Assembly (NCBI GenBank): GCA_947628305.1
Contig: CANQZG010000005.1
Location: 1-64,000 of the forward strand
DNA length: 64,000 nucleotides
Reading direction: 5' to 3'
From: an uncultured Muribaculaceae bacterium
GTDB lineage: Bacteria > Bacteroidota > Bacteroidia > Bacteroidales > Muribaculaceae
A program made the position numbers and the translations under genes. The notes beneath the pieces were generated by a model. That model saw only the letters and a list, made by a program, of their open reading frames with translations, was not told where the DNA came from and did no database searches. Each line of letters begins with the position of its first letter. Position 1 is the first letter of the stretch. Shown one piece after another: positions 16,955 to 25,046 of the stretch.

Positions 16955-18028
16955 ATGTCAACAGCCGCCAAAAAGAAAGCTAATAACCGTAAAAAGAAAT
17001 CCAAGGGTTTAAAGGGTTGGATTTCAGGCCACATCCTCGCACTGACCATAACCGCGATTGCGCTTGTCGTTATATGTGCCGGGGTGGCATTCTTTGCATT
17101 CGCCCCCTATACAGGCGACACACGATGGGTGTATGTCCCAAGGGGGTCAAGCGATAAAGCGTTAAAGGACAGCCTGAAGAATAACCTCGGAATCTCGATG
17201 GGGAATCGTGTGTACATGCTTTGGTCAATGATTGGCGGTGACATATCCACAAGCCATGGCGCATATCGCATCGATGACGGGACTTCAGCCGTCAGAATCG
17301 CACGACGCATATCCAAAGGCATGCAGACCCCCGTCCCGGTAGCATTCAATGGCGTAAGAACCATGGAACGTCTCGCAGAAAAAATCGCCGGAAGTCTCGA
17401 CTTTGAGCCGGAAGATTTCATGCATGCGTGTCTCCGTGTGCTCCCTGACAGCGGGTTCACCGAAGCGCAGTTCCCGGCGGCCTTCATTCCCGACAAGTAT
17501 GAATTTTACTGGACCGCCGAACCTCGGACGGTAGTGTCCCGGCTGCTCGCCGAACGCAACAGATTCTGGAACAGCGAACGGACAGCCAAGGCACGTGACA
17601 TGGGTCTCTCCCCTACCGATGTGGCCATAATCGCATCCATTGTCGAGGAGGAGACAGCCAAAGCCGATGAACGCCCCAAGGTTGCCCGCCTCTATATCAA
17701 CCGTCTGCAAAAAAACATGAGACTACAGGCCGACCCCACCGTGAAATTCGCAATCGGGGATTTCTCGCTGAGACGTATAACGGGCAAACATCTGTCATTC
17801 CATTCCCCCTACAACACTTATCTCGTCAACGGCCTACCCCCGGGGCCGATACGCGTCCCTGAACGCGCTACACTTGAAGCCGTGCTCAACGCACCGCAGC
17901 ACGATTACATATACATGTGCGCCAAGGAGGATTTCTCGGGATACCACAATTTCGCGACCGACTATGCGACACATCAGGCCAACGCACGACGCTATCAGGC
18001 CGAACTAAACCGACGGAATATACGTTGA
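16955..18028 (+). CDS. mltG: Endolytic murein transglycosylase MltG
   Basis: A 357-residue YceG/MltG protein: basic cytoplasmic N-terminus (KKKANNRKKKSKG), one membrane span near residues 30-52, then a LysM-like subdomain and the catalytic domain with IASIVEEETAKADE, which holds the catalytic glutamate, and NGLPPGPIRVPE near the end. It cleaves nascent glycan strands in the periplasm and probably sets glycan length at the inner membrane. The ATG at 16955 places the basic tail directly at the start and follows a consensus promoter. An upstream TTG at 16922 would place coding sequence over that promoter and is rejected. Confidence 0.93.
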   Translation: MSTAAKKKANNRKKKSKGLKGWISGHILALTITAIALVVICAGVAFFAFAPYTGDTRWVYVPRGSSDKALKDSLKNNLGISMGNRVYMLWSMIGGDISTSHGAYRIDDGTSAVRIARRISKGMQTPVPVAFNGVRTMERLAEKIAGSLDFEPEDFMHACLRVLPDSGFTEAQFPAAFIPDKYEFYWTAEPRTVVSRLLAERNRFWNSERTAKARDMGLSPTDVAIIASIVEEETAKADERPKVARLYINRLQKNMRLQADPTVKFAIGDFSLRRITGKHLSFHSPYNTYLVNGLPPGPIRVPERATLEAVLNAPQHDYIYMCAKEDFSGYHNFATDYATHQANARRYQAELNRRNIR

Positions 18029-18031
18029 ACA

Positions 18032-18062
18032 ATTAGTAATTAGGAATTAGGAATTAGGAATT
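18032..18062 (+). repeat. 7-bp tandem repeat between mltG and the DUF2007 gene
   Basis: ATTAGTA at 18032 is followed by three exact ATTAGGA units (18039-18059) and a partial copy, ending three bases before the next start codon. Variation in copy number could change spacing in the leader of the small gene. Confidence 0.7.
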
Positions 18063-18065
18063 GAT

Positions 18066-18287
18066 ATGGAAAAGGAGCTTGTTAAGTTAGCGACATTTTC
18101 AACGGATGCGGAGGCGCATATCGTAGCCGGGATGCTTGAAGAAAACGGCATAACCTCAATGTTGACAAATCAGACAATGTCGGCCGTGCTGCCGATTGGG
18201 TTCAACTCAATAGGCGGAGTCACGGTCTATGTCAACGCTGACGACGTCGCCGAGGCCCGTCGGTTGCTCGACTCCCACGATGACTGA
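18066..18287 (+). CDS. DUF2007-family small signal-transducing-like protein
   Basis: A 73-residue protein matching DUF2007: KLATFSTDAEAHIVAGMLEE at the N-terminus and GGVTVYVNADDVAEARRLLD at the end, the ferredoxin-like alpha/beta layout of the family. The function is not established; the family has been linked by resemblance to the PII signal fold. It follows mltG by 37 bases, separated by the 7-bp repeat, and its 3' end overlaps the convergent small membrane protein gene on the other strand. Confidence 0.82.
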   Translation: MEKELVKLATFSTDAEAHIVAGMLEENGITSMLTNQTMSAVLPIGFNSIGGVTVYVNADDVAEARRLLDSHDD

Positions 18288-18474
18288 CACGGCGGCGGTG
18301 ATTGTTGTTGCAGGCTTCGGCCAAGCCACATCCCTCGCATCCGGGCGTTGTGTCACAACAGTCGTCGCGGCGACATTTGCGACGACGGACACGACGCACA
18401 ATCCATATAACCGCCGAAGCCAGAATAACGGCCACGCCGACCCATTGTGCTATTTCATTCCATATATCGGTCAT
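18232..18474 (-). CDS. Small Cys-rich single-span membrane protein
   Basis: An 80-residue frame: one membrane span (WVGVAVILASAVIWIVRRV), an Arg-rich cytoplasmic flank, then clustered cysteines CCDTTPGCEGCGLAEAC. This resembles short FeoB-associated Cys-rich membrane proteins, though no feoB is near. The ATG overlaps the topB stop (ATGA), which is strong support that it is translated. The Arg-rich last 25 codons overlap the DUF2007 gene on the other strand, so the true C-terminus needs proof. Role unknown, possibly metal binding. Confidence 0.5.
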   Translation of the reverse strand: MTDIWNEIAQWVGVAVILASAVIWIVRRVRRRKCRRDDCCDTTPGCEGCGLAEACNNNHRRRVSHRGSRATDGPRRRRQR

Positions 18475-20525
18475 TTAAAATTTTTCTTTAACAGTTTATT
18501 CAGCTGACCGGGTGTCAATTCCGATGCATATTCCCCGAAATCAAGGCGTAAGTCACACCCTTCCCTGAACCGCGAGCAACCGTAAGCCGTACGCCCTTTA
18601 AGGATGTGCCCCTGATGGCAACGCGGGCATTCGATTTGTTCCAACTTTCTAACCCTCGGAGCGGCGGGTTTGTCAGATTTCGCCTTTTTACCCCCCCCTT
18701 TGGACGCACTCTTTTTATCCTCCTTTTTATCATCAATCACAATAACCCGGGAGGAATTATCATTCAGCACATTGATTACAATGCCGTTAATAAGTTTTTT
18801 CAGTTCCTCTATAAACTCTGCGGCTGAATATGCCCCACGCTCTATCTGTCGCAGCTTGCTCTCCCAGATGCCTGTCAATTCCGCACTCTTTAGCAACTTC
18901 TCATTTATAGTGGCGATGAGGTCGATGCCGGCCTGCGAGGCCATTATACTTTTACGCGAACGATATATGTAACGCCGCTTGAACAAGGTCTCGATAATAG
19001 CCGCACGTGTCGAAGGACGCCCTATGCCGTTCTCTTTCATGGCCTCGCGCAACTCCTCATCCTCGACAGTCTTACCGGCCGATTCCATCGCACGCAGCAA
19101 AGAGCCCTCGGTATAATACTTGGGAGGTTGGGTCGCTTTTTTAAGAAGCGACGGCTCGTGAGGCCCGTGTTCCCCGACAGTGAATGCAGGAAGTATATTG
19201 TCGGCTGACTCATCCGATTGGCCTTCTTTGTTTTCTTCTTTTGAAGGATATAACGCCCTCCAGCCGGGTTCAACCACGACTTTTCCTGTAGCCTTGAACC
19301 CGATTCCGGCGATATCACCAAGGACAGTGGTCGCCATATATACACAGTCGGGATAAAAAGCCGCGATAAAACGCAAGGCTATGAGATGGTACATCTTGCG
19401 TTCATCCCCGACGAGCGAGACAGGCGACTGCCCCGTCGGGATAATCGCATGGTGGTCGGTGACCTTTGAATTGTCAAACACCTTCTTGCTCTTGGGGATT
19501 TTCCCGGCGAGCACCGGTGCCGTAAGCGATGCGTACGGTGACATACTCCGCAAGATTCCCGGCACCTTGGTATATATATCCTCGCTAAGATAGGTAGTGT
19601 CCACGCGGGGGTAGGTCGTGACCTTTTTCTCATAAAGAGACTGTATCAGTCTCAATGTGTCATCGGCAGTCCACCCCCACTTCTTGTTACACTCGACCTG
19701 AAGGGATGTAAGGTCAAAAAGACGCGGAGGGGCCTCACGTCCTTTCTTCTCCTCCACAGAGGTTATCGTCATCTCGGCATCACGTATCTTCGCGATGGCA
19801 TCCTCTCCCGAAGCCTCATCCTTGAACCGCCCCGAAACCGCATTAAAAGTCGCACCTCGGTAAAGGGTCTTCAATTCCCAATAATCCTCCGGGACGAAGT
19901 TAGCTATTTCATGATGTCGTTTCACGATAAGGGCGAGCGTCGGGGTCTGAACCCTACCTATCGACAACACATTACCGGGTGACGAATATTTCAACGAATA
20001 AAGCCGCGTGGAATTCAATCCGAGAATCCAATCCCCTATCGCCCGTGACAGCCCTGCATAATAAAGATTATTAAAGTCGGCTTCAGGACGCAGCTGCTTA
20101 AAACCTTCACGGATGGATTCATCGGTCAACGATGATATCCACAGTCGTTTAACCGGGCAATTAATCTCGGCTTTCTGCATGACCCAACGCTGAATCAACT
20201 CCCCCTCCTGACCGGCATCACCGCAATTTATGACCTCATCGGCCTCGGCTATCAATGACTTTATCACGCCGAACTGACGCTTGATTGACTCCTGGTCGAT
20301 GACCTTGATTCCAAACTTCGGTGGAATCATAGGCAACGACCCGAGCGACCATCGTTTCCACAGGGGGGTGTAGTCAGCCGGCTCTTTCAACGAACATAAA
20401 TGACCGTAAGTCCACGTGACCTTGTAACCGTCGCCCTCATAAAAGCCGTCACGACGGATATTTGCCCCCAATATAGCGGCGATATCCTTGGCTACACTGG
20501 GTTTCTCGGTAATGCAGAGTCTCAT
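18471..20525 (-). CDS. topB: DNA topoisomerase III
   Basis: A 684-residue type IA topoisomerase. TOPRIM domain at the N-terminus with the glutamate in ITEKPSVAKDIA (E7) and the acidic cluster NCGDAGQEGELIQRW near 100-114. The catalytic tyrosine lies in TTYPRVDTTYL (Y305). A C-terminal four-Cys zinc ribbon (CPRCHQGHILKG with YGCSRF and GCDLRL) follows a Lys-rich linker. It relaxes and decatenates single-stranded DNA intermediates. It overlaps by 4 bases the secreted-protein gene upstream and the small Cys-rich gene downstream, inside one operon. Confidence 0.93.
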   Translation of the reverse strand: MRLCITEKPSVAKDIAAILGANIRRDGFYEGDGYKVTWTYGHLCSLKEPADYTPLWKRWSLGSLPMIPPKFGIKVIDQESIKRQFGVIKSLIAEADEVINCGDAGQEGELIQRWVMQKAEINCPVKRLWISSLTDESIREGFKQLRPEADFNNLYYAGLSRAIGDWILGLNSTRLYSLKYSSPGNVLSIGRVQTPTLALIVKRHHEIANFVPEDYWELKTLYRGATFNAVSGRFKDEASGEDAIAKIRDAEMTITSVEEKKGREAPPRLFDLTSLQVECNKKWGWTADDTLRLIQSLYEKKVTTYPRVDTTYLSEDIYTKVPGILRSMSPYASLTAPVLAGKIPKSKKVFDNSKVTDHHAIIPTGQSPVSLVGDERKMYHLIALRFIAAFYPDCVYMATTVLGDIAGIGFKATGKVVVEPGWRALYPSKEENKEGQSDESADNILPAFTVGEHGPHEPSLLKKATQPPKYYTEGSLLRAMESAGKTVEDEELREAMKENGIGRPSTRAAIIETLFKRRYIYRSRKSIMASQAGIDLIATINEKLLKSAELTGIWESKLRQIERGAYSAAEFIEELKKLINGIVINVLNDNSSRVIVIDDKKEDKKSASKGGGKKAKSDKPAAPRVRKLEQIECPRCHQGHILKGRTAYGCSRFREGCDLRLDFGEYASELTPGQLNKLLKKNFK

Positions 20526-20935
20526 TTCTTCTTTATCAGTATGACACCCGTCCCATGCGGCGATACAATCTCAAGACGCATAGGGGTGACAGCCTTCATC
20601 GGCGGGAAATCTATCTCCAAAGGAATCGAGCCTTCATCCTCCCACTGGAAATATCGCTTGAAGTCCACACCGTCAATGTCGTTCGCGACATAGCTGCCGT
20701 CCTTCAATATCATTTTCATCGCGTCAATACGGTTGGAGGTATGCGGACGTCCAACAGCATTGCAATAGACACGTGTGAGGTCACTCCGATAATCGATGCT
20801 GTCAACGACAATTGATAGTGGGTTCACCCCGGTAGTCGAATATCCCCTGATGACCTTGGCTTCAGAAACAAAAGAGACGAACGATAGAACCGACAACACA
20901 ATGCAAACACAAATTTTCCTCATAGCCTTTAACAT
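20522..20935 (-). CDS. Secreted protein of unknown function
   Basis: A 137-residue protein with a signal peptide (RKICVCIVLSVLSFVSFVSEAK) and a predicted all-beta mature part. The mature region contains conserved-looking strands SIVVDSIDYRSDLTRVYCNA and ends MRLEIVSPHGTGVILIKKK. I do not recognise the family. The next in-frame ATG (20923) would also give a complete signal peptide. It overlaps topB by 4 bases and lies 21 bases after mazG, so it is part of the same operon. Confidence 0.72.
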   Translation of the reverse strand: MLKAMRKICVCIVLSVLSFVSFVSEAKVIRGYSTTGVNPLSIVVDSIDYRSDLTRVYCNAVGRPHTSNRIDAMKMILKDGSYVANDIDGVDFKRYFQWEDEGSIPLEIDFPPMKAVTPMRLEIVSPHGTGVILIKKK

Positions 20936-20956
20936 TTTTAAGTTAAAACAACTATA

Positions 20957-21757
20957 TCAGGAGTGTTGTTTATGCAACTCTGATTTTGCCTCGTTCCACA
21001 ACGCGTCCATCTCGGCGAGAGTCATATCCCGCAGTTGACGACCTTGACACCGTGCCCTGTCCTCGATATAGTTGAAACGGGCGATAAATTTCTTATTGGT
21101 CTTCTCCAACGCGTTTTCAGGGTTGACATTATAAAGACGCGCCGCGTTGATTACACTGAACAACAGGTCACCCATCTCCTCCTCGATGTGCGCCTGGTCC
21201 ATCTTGTCAATCTCGGCCGACAGTTCGTCCATCTCCTCCCTGACCTTGTCCCACACCTGTTCACGTGATTCCCAGTCAAACCCGACATTGGCCGCTTTCT
21301 CCTGTATACGGTCGGCTTTAATCATCGCCGGCAGGGCAGACGGTACCCCGGAGAGAACGGTCTTGTTCCCGTCCTTCTCCTTCAGCTTGATTTGCTCCCA
21401 GTTCAACTCAACATCGTGCGCATCATTGACCTTTGTCTCTCCAAACACATGAGGATGACGGAACACCAGTTTATCATTGAGGGCATCGGCGACATCGGCG
21501 ATGTCAAACACACCTTTCTCCTCCCCTATTTTAGCATAAAACAATATATGGAGAAGCACATCGCCCAATTCTTTCCTTATATTGGCGTCATCACTGTTGA
21601 TTAACGCATCACATAATTCATATACCTCCTCGACAGTATTGGGACGGAGACTTTCATTTGTCTGTTTGGCATCCCACGGGCATTTAACCCGCAGGATGTC
21701 AAGAGTGTCAATCACACGGCCAAGGGCCTCGATTTTTTCTTGTCTTGTATGTGTCAT
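20957..21757 (-). CDS. mazG: Nucleoside triphosphate pyrophosphohydrolase MazG
   Basis: A 266-residue protein with two MazG domains. Each has the E-x2-E-x12-ExxD metal-binding pattern: NTVEEVYELCDALIN with RKELGDVLLH in the first, and REEMDELSAEIDKM with EEEMGDLLFS in the second. It hydrolyses NTPs to NMP and pyrophosphate, limiting alarmones or damaged nucleotides in the cytosol. The C-terminal ALWNEAK segment is also typical. Its start overlaps the dsbD stop by 4 bases (ATGA). Confidence 0.93.
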   Translation of the reverse strand: MTHTRQEKIEALGRVIDTLDILRVKCPWDAKQTNESLRPNTVEEVYELCDALINSDDANIRKELGDVLLHILFYAKIGEEKGVFDIADVADALNDKLVFRHPHVFGETKVNDAHDVELNWEQIKLKEKDGNKTVLSGVPSALPAMIKADRIQEKAANVGFDWESREQVWDKVREEMDELSAEIDKMDQAHIEEEMGDLLFSVINAARLYNVNPENALEKTNKKFIARFNYIEDRARCQGRQLRDMTLAEMDALWNEAKSELHKQHS

Positions 21758-23724
21758 TTTGTTTCCTTGTACTTTTTCAATCCCGACTCAAGCCATGATG
21801 CGAATTTTGCGACATTCTCATCGTATGAGTAGGATTTTTCCATCGGCTCACCATTGTTATCAAGTATCACATAAAACGGTTGGGTAGATGCCGCAAACTT
21901 GTAACGTTGCAGGTAACTCCATTTCTCACCCACCGTCTCAATTTTGACTTTCTTGCCATTTTCCATGACCGTATAGGGATGCTGAAGGTCTTTCTTGTCA
22001 TCAACCATGAGTTTAATCAGCACGAAATTCCCGGCGACAAGTTCCTTTATTTCGGGGGTGTCGAATACCGCCCCCTCCATTTTACGGCAATTGACACAAC
22101 CGTAACCTGAAAAATCAACCAATACCGGCATAGACTTTTCAGCAGCGTAAGCCATCCCTTTGTCATAATCATCGAATTCCTCGAAATGTGCACCCTGATA
22201 CAGATTAAAGTCCTGGGTATAAAGCGGGGGAACAAATGCGCTTACACCCTTTAACGGTGCGCCCCACAATCCGGGGACAAGATACACCGCCAGGCTCAAC
22301 GATGCAATCGAAAGGAAGAAACGCGGTATCGAGACGTGGGAAACCTCTGAATCATGTGCGAACCTCAACTTACCAAGCAGATACAAGCCTAACAGGACAA
22401 ATATCACTATCCAAAGCGACAGGAAAATCTCACGGTCAAGTATCCCCCACCCGTATGCGAGGTCAGCGACCGAAAGGAATTTCAATGACAAAGCGAGTTC
22501 AAGGAAACCTAATACCACCTTGACCGAATTAAGCCACCCTCCCGAGCGGGGCATCTCCTTCAACCACGAAGGAAAAATAGCAAACAGAGTGAACGGGATG
22601 GCAAGGGCAAGGGCAAACGCCCCCATCCCGATTGCAGGGCCGGTCAGCGAGCCTGACGATGCGGCCTCCACGAGCAATGTCCCGATTATAGGCCCGGTAC
22701 ATGAGAACGACACAAGCGCAAGGGTGAAAGCCATAAAGAAAATGCTTACAATACCTGTCGTGCGCTCGGCCTTGCTGTCGACACTGTTGCTCCACCGCGA
22801 CGGAAGCCTGATGTCAAACGCCCCGAAGAACGACACGGCGAAAAGCACAAGAATCCCGAAGAACAACAGATTGAACACCGCGTTTGTCGACAGGTCATTC
22901 AGCTTACCTGCATCAAAAATCCCGGTAATCAGCAACCCTAACGCGAGATATATAACCACAATCGCCCCTCCATAGATGAACGCATCGCGTATCGAACTCG
23001 CACGCGAGCTGCCTTTTTTTAAGAAGAAGCTGACTGTCAACGGTATCATAGGCCATACACACGGGGTCATGAGGGCGATAAGACCGCCAATGAATCCCCA
23101 TGCGAATATATATAACCACGACGATGATTCCTTTTCAGTACCCGGCATATCCACCGGATTCCACCAACCCGTGTCGTCAGCCGGCACAACAGAGGCCGAC
23201 ACAGAACGCTCCGAGACAGCCACCGTATCGACTGAAGTGTTACCTGACTGCGCAGGTACACCCCCCTCACTGAACTCAAACGATTCCTTTGACGGGGCGA
23301 TACATGCCGTGTCATTACAACCCTGGAACGATACCGTCCCTTCGATTTTATAATCACCGGCCGGACTGGTGATTTTAAATTTCTGTTCAAACGTGACATC
23401 GGTATCCCACCAGTTAAGTTTCAGATGGAAAACCATATCGACCTTTTCCTGTGGCTGACGTGACGGGACAACACCACCTACAAGCTCAACCCCGTCAAGA
23501 AGGTCATACTTGAACGTCGTCGGACGTGGACCACCCTCTGGGAGAGACAATCCATAGAGATGCCAACCGGGTTCAATTGAAGCCTTGAATTGAATGACAC
23601 CCTCGTTTTGTGACACCTTTTTCACCGATGTCTCCCAAGTTATCGGGGTAGCGACCTGTGCCGACAGGAAAGCGCACCCCAACAACACGCCAAATAGCAA
23701 TGATACCAATCTGCGCATATCCAA
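21754..23724 (-). CDS. dsbD: Thiol:disulfide interchange protein DsbD
   Basis: A 656-residue protein with the full DsbD order: signal peptide; N-terminal alpha domain with the cysteine pair in GCNDTACIAPSKE; eight-span membrane domain carrying TPCVWPMIPL and FSCTGPIIG; and a C-terminal thioredoxin domain with YGCVNCRK (CxxC). It moves electrons from cytoplasmic thioredoxin across the inner membrane to periplasmic reductases. The small gene just upstream encodes an extra copy of the alpha domain. A start six bases downstream (MRRLV) is also possible. Confidence 0.93.
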   Translation of the reverse strand: MDMRRLVSLLFGVLLGCAFLSAQVATPITWETSVKKVSQNEGVIQFKASIEPGWHLYGLSLPEGGPRPTTFKYDLLDGVELVGGVVPSRQPQEKVDMVFHLKLNWWDTDVTFEQKFKITSPAGDYKIEGTVSFQGCNDTACIAPSKESFEFSEGGVPAQSGNTSVDTVAVSERSVSASVVPADDTGWWNPVDMPGTEKESSSWLYIFAWGFIGGLIALMTPCVWPMIPLTVSFFLKKGSSRASSIRDAFIYGGAIVVIYLALGLLITGIFDAGKLNDLSTNAVFNLLFFGILVLFAVSFFGAFDIRLPSRWSNSVDSKAERTTGIVSIFFMAFTLALVSFSCTGPIIGTLLVEAASSGSLTGPAIGMGAFALALAIPFTLFAIFPSWLKEMPRSGGWLNSVKVVLGFLELALSLKFLSVADLAYGWGILDREIFLSLWIVIFVLLGLYLLGKLRFAHDSEVSHVSIPRFFLSIASLSLAVYLVPGLWGAPLKGVSAFVPPLYTQDFNLYQGAHFEEFDDYDKGMAYAAEKSMPVLVDFSGYGCVNCRKMEGAVFDTPEIKELVAGNFVLIKLMVDDKKDLQHPYTVMENGKKVKIETVGEKWSYLQRYKFAASTQPFYVILDNNGEPMEKSYSYDENVAKFASWLESGLKKYKETK

Positions 23725-23728
23725 CTTC

Positions 23729-24193
23729 CTATTTCTTTATTTCACGTGAAAGTTTTACTGTCTTAGGCGGCAGACAAGTCTCGTCATTACAGCCCATGAA
23801 TGTGACAGATGCGTTTATCCGGGCATTATCTTTGCGGACAACCTTGAACTTCCGGGAAAATTTCACACTGGAATCCCACCATGTCAACGGAAGATTAAAC
23901 ATCTTGTCAACCTTTGACACAGGCTTGATTGACGGGACTGTCTCGCTGATGAACCTCACGCCTACACTGCCGCTAAAATCTATGACCGTAGGTTTCGGCC
24001 CACCCTTTGGAAGGTCCGTACCATATATATGCCAACCTTGATTGACATTAGCCTTTAACGTGACAACCCCATCAGTCGCCGATGTCATCTTGACCGACAT
24101 TGTCCAACGAGCCGCCTCAGGCATCCCCTGCGATGACATGGCAAAAGCCGATACAACGGCAATAAATATTAATAAAGATATCTTTTTCATCAA
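23729..24193 (-). CDS. Stand-alone DsbD alpha-domain protein
   Basis: A 154-residue secreted protein: signal peptide, then a domain paralogous to the first 150 residues of DsbD next door. Shared landmarks are GWHIYGTDLPKGGPKPT (against GWHLYGLSLPEGGPRPT), a TWWDSSV segment (WWDTDV in DsbD) and the cysteine pair GCNDETC. It probably receives electrons from DsbD in the periplasm and passes them to another partner. It ends 4 bases before dsbD, so the pair is co-transcribed. It is the first gene of the six-gene run ending with the Cys-rich protein at 18232. Confidence 0.85.
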   Translation of the reverse strand: MMKKISLLIFIAVVSAFAMSSQGMPEAARWTMSVKMTSATDGVVTLKANVNQGWHIYGTDLPKGGPKPTVIDFSGSVGVRFISETVPSIKPVSKVDKMFNLPLTWWDSSVKFSRKFKVVRKDNARINASVTFMGCNDETCLPPKTVKLSREIKK

Positions 24194-24329
24194 TTATACC
24201 TGTTTTCAATTGTACCTGTTTTCAACGCAAAATTACGAATAATTCACGAAAAGGCGAAACCTCATTGACAACTGAAGCCGTGTCCACTCACACAGACACG
24301 GCTTCGGTCATTTCTTGGCACTTATCACA

Positions 24330-25040
24330 TCACTTGCCCTTGGTCTCGACTTCGGGTGCAATCAACTTGTAACCTTTGCCATGGATATTGATGATTTCAA
24401 TGGAGGGGTCATCCTTGAGATGTTTACGCAGCTTGGTGATGTAGACATCCATCGAACGTGCATTGAAATAATTGTCGTCAATCCATATAGTCTTGAGGGC
24501 GAAATTGCGCTCCAGGATTTCATTGACATGGGCGCAGAGGAGGCTAAGCAACTCTGACTCCTTAGTAGTCAATTTCGTCACCTTGTCATCGACCATGAGC
24601 ACCTGTTTCTGTGTGTCAAACGTGAATTTGCCGATTTTGTACATGGTGATTTCCTTTCCTTTCTTCCCTTTGACACGACGGAGTATCGCCTCGATACGGA
24701 ACACAAGTTCCTCCATCGAGAATGGCTTTGTGATATAGTCGTCAGCTCCGATTTTAAATCCTTCAAGTATATCGTCCTTAAGGGATTTAGCGGTAAGGAA
24801 TATGATAGGGACTTCGGAATTGACAGTGCGGATTTCCTGCGCCAACGCGAAACCATCCTTCTTAGGCATCATCACGTCAAGCACGCATAAATCATACTTC
24901 CCTTTAAGGAAAGCCTTGTAGCCGCTCTCGCCGTCAGCGAAAAGGTCGGCGTTGAAGCCTTTGGCCTGCAGGTACTCCCGAAGCAGCATCCCCAGGTTCT
25001 CATCGTCTTCACATAGCAATATACGCAAACGTTCTTCCAT
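24330..25040 (-). CDS. rprY: OmpR-family response regulator RprY
   Basis: A 236-residue regulator: receiver domain with ILLCEDDENLG, the phospho-acceptor aspartate in CVLDVMMPKKDG, the threonine/lysine switch residues in FLTAKSL and ITKPFS; then a winged-helix DNA-binding domain ending SIEIINIHGKGYKLIAP. In Bacteroides fragilis RprXY controls oxidative-stress and metabolic genes, and this is the likely orthologue pair. It lies 6 bases after the sensor kinase. Confidence 0.9.
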   Translation of the reverse strand: MEERLRILLCEDDENLGMLLREYLQAKGFNADLFADGESGYKAFLKGKYDLCVLDVMMPKKDGFALAQEIRTVNSEVPIIFLTAKSLKDDILEGFKIGADDYITKPFSMEELVFRIEAILRRVKGKKGKEITMYKIGKFTFDTQKQVLMVDDKVTKLTTKESELLSLLCAHVNEILERNFALKTIWIDDNYFNARSMDVYITKLRKHLKDDPSIEIINIHGKGYKLIAPEVETKGK

Positions 25041-25046
25041 AACTTC

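Noticed and set aside
18229..18507. 92-codon + strand frame after the DUF2007 gene
   Set aside because: It overlaps the DUF2007 gene in another frame and is antisense to the small Cys-rich gene, which has better support from its overlap with topB.
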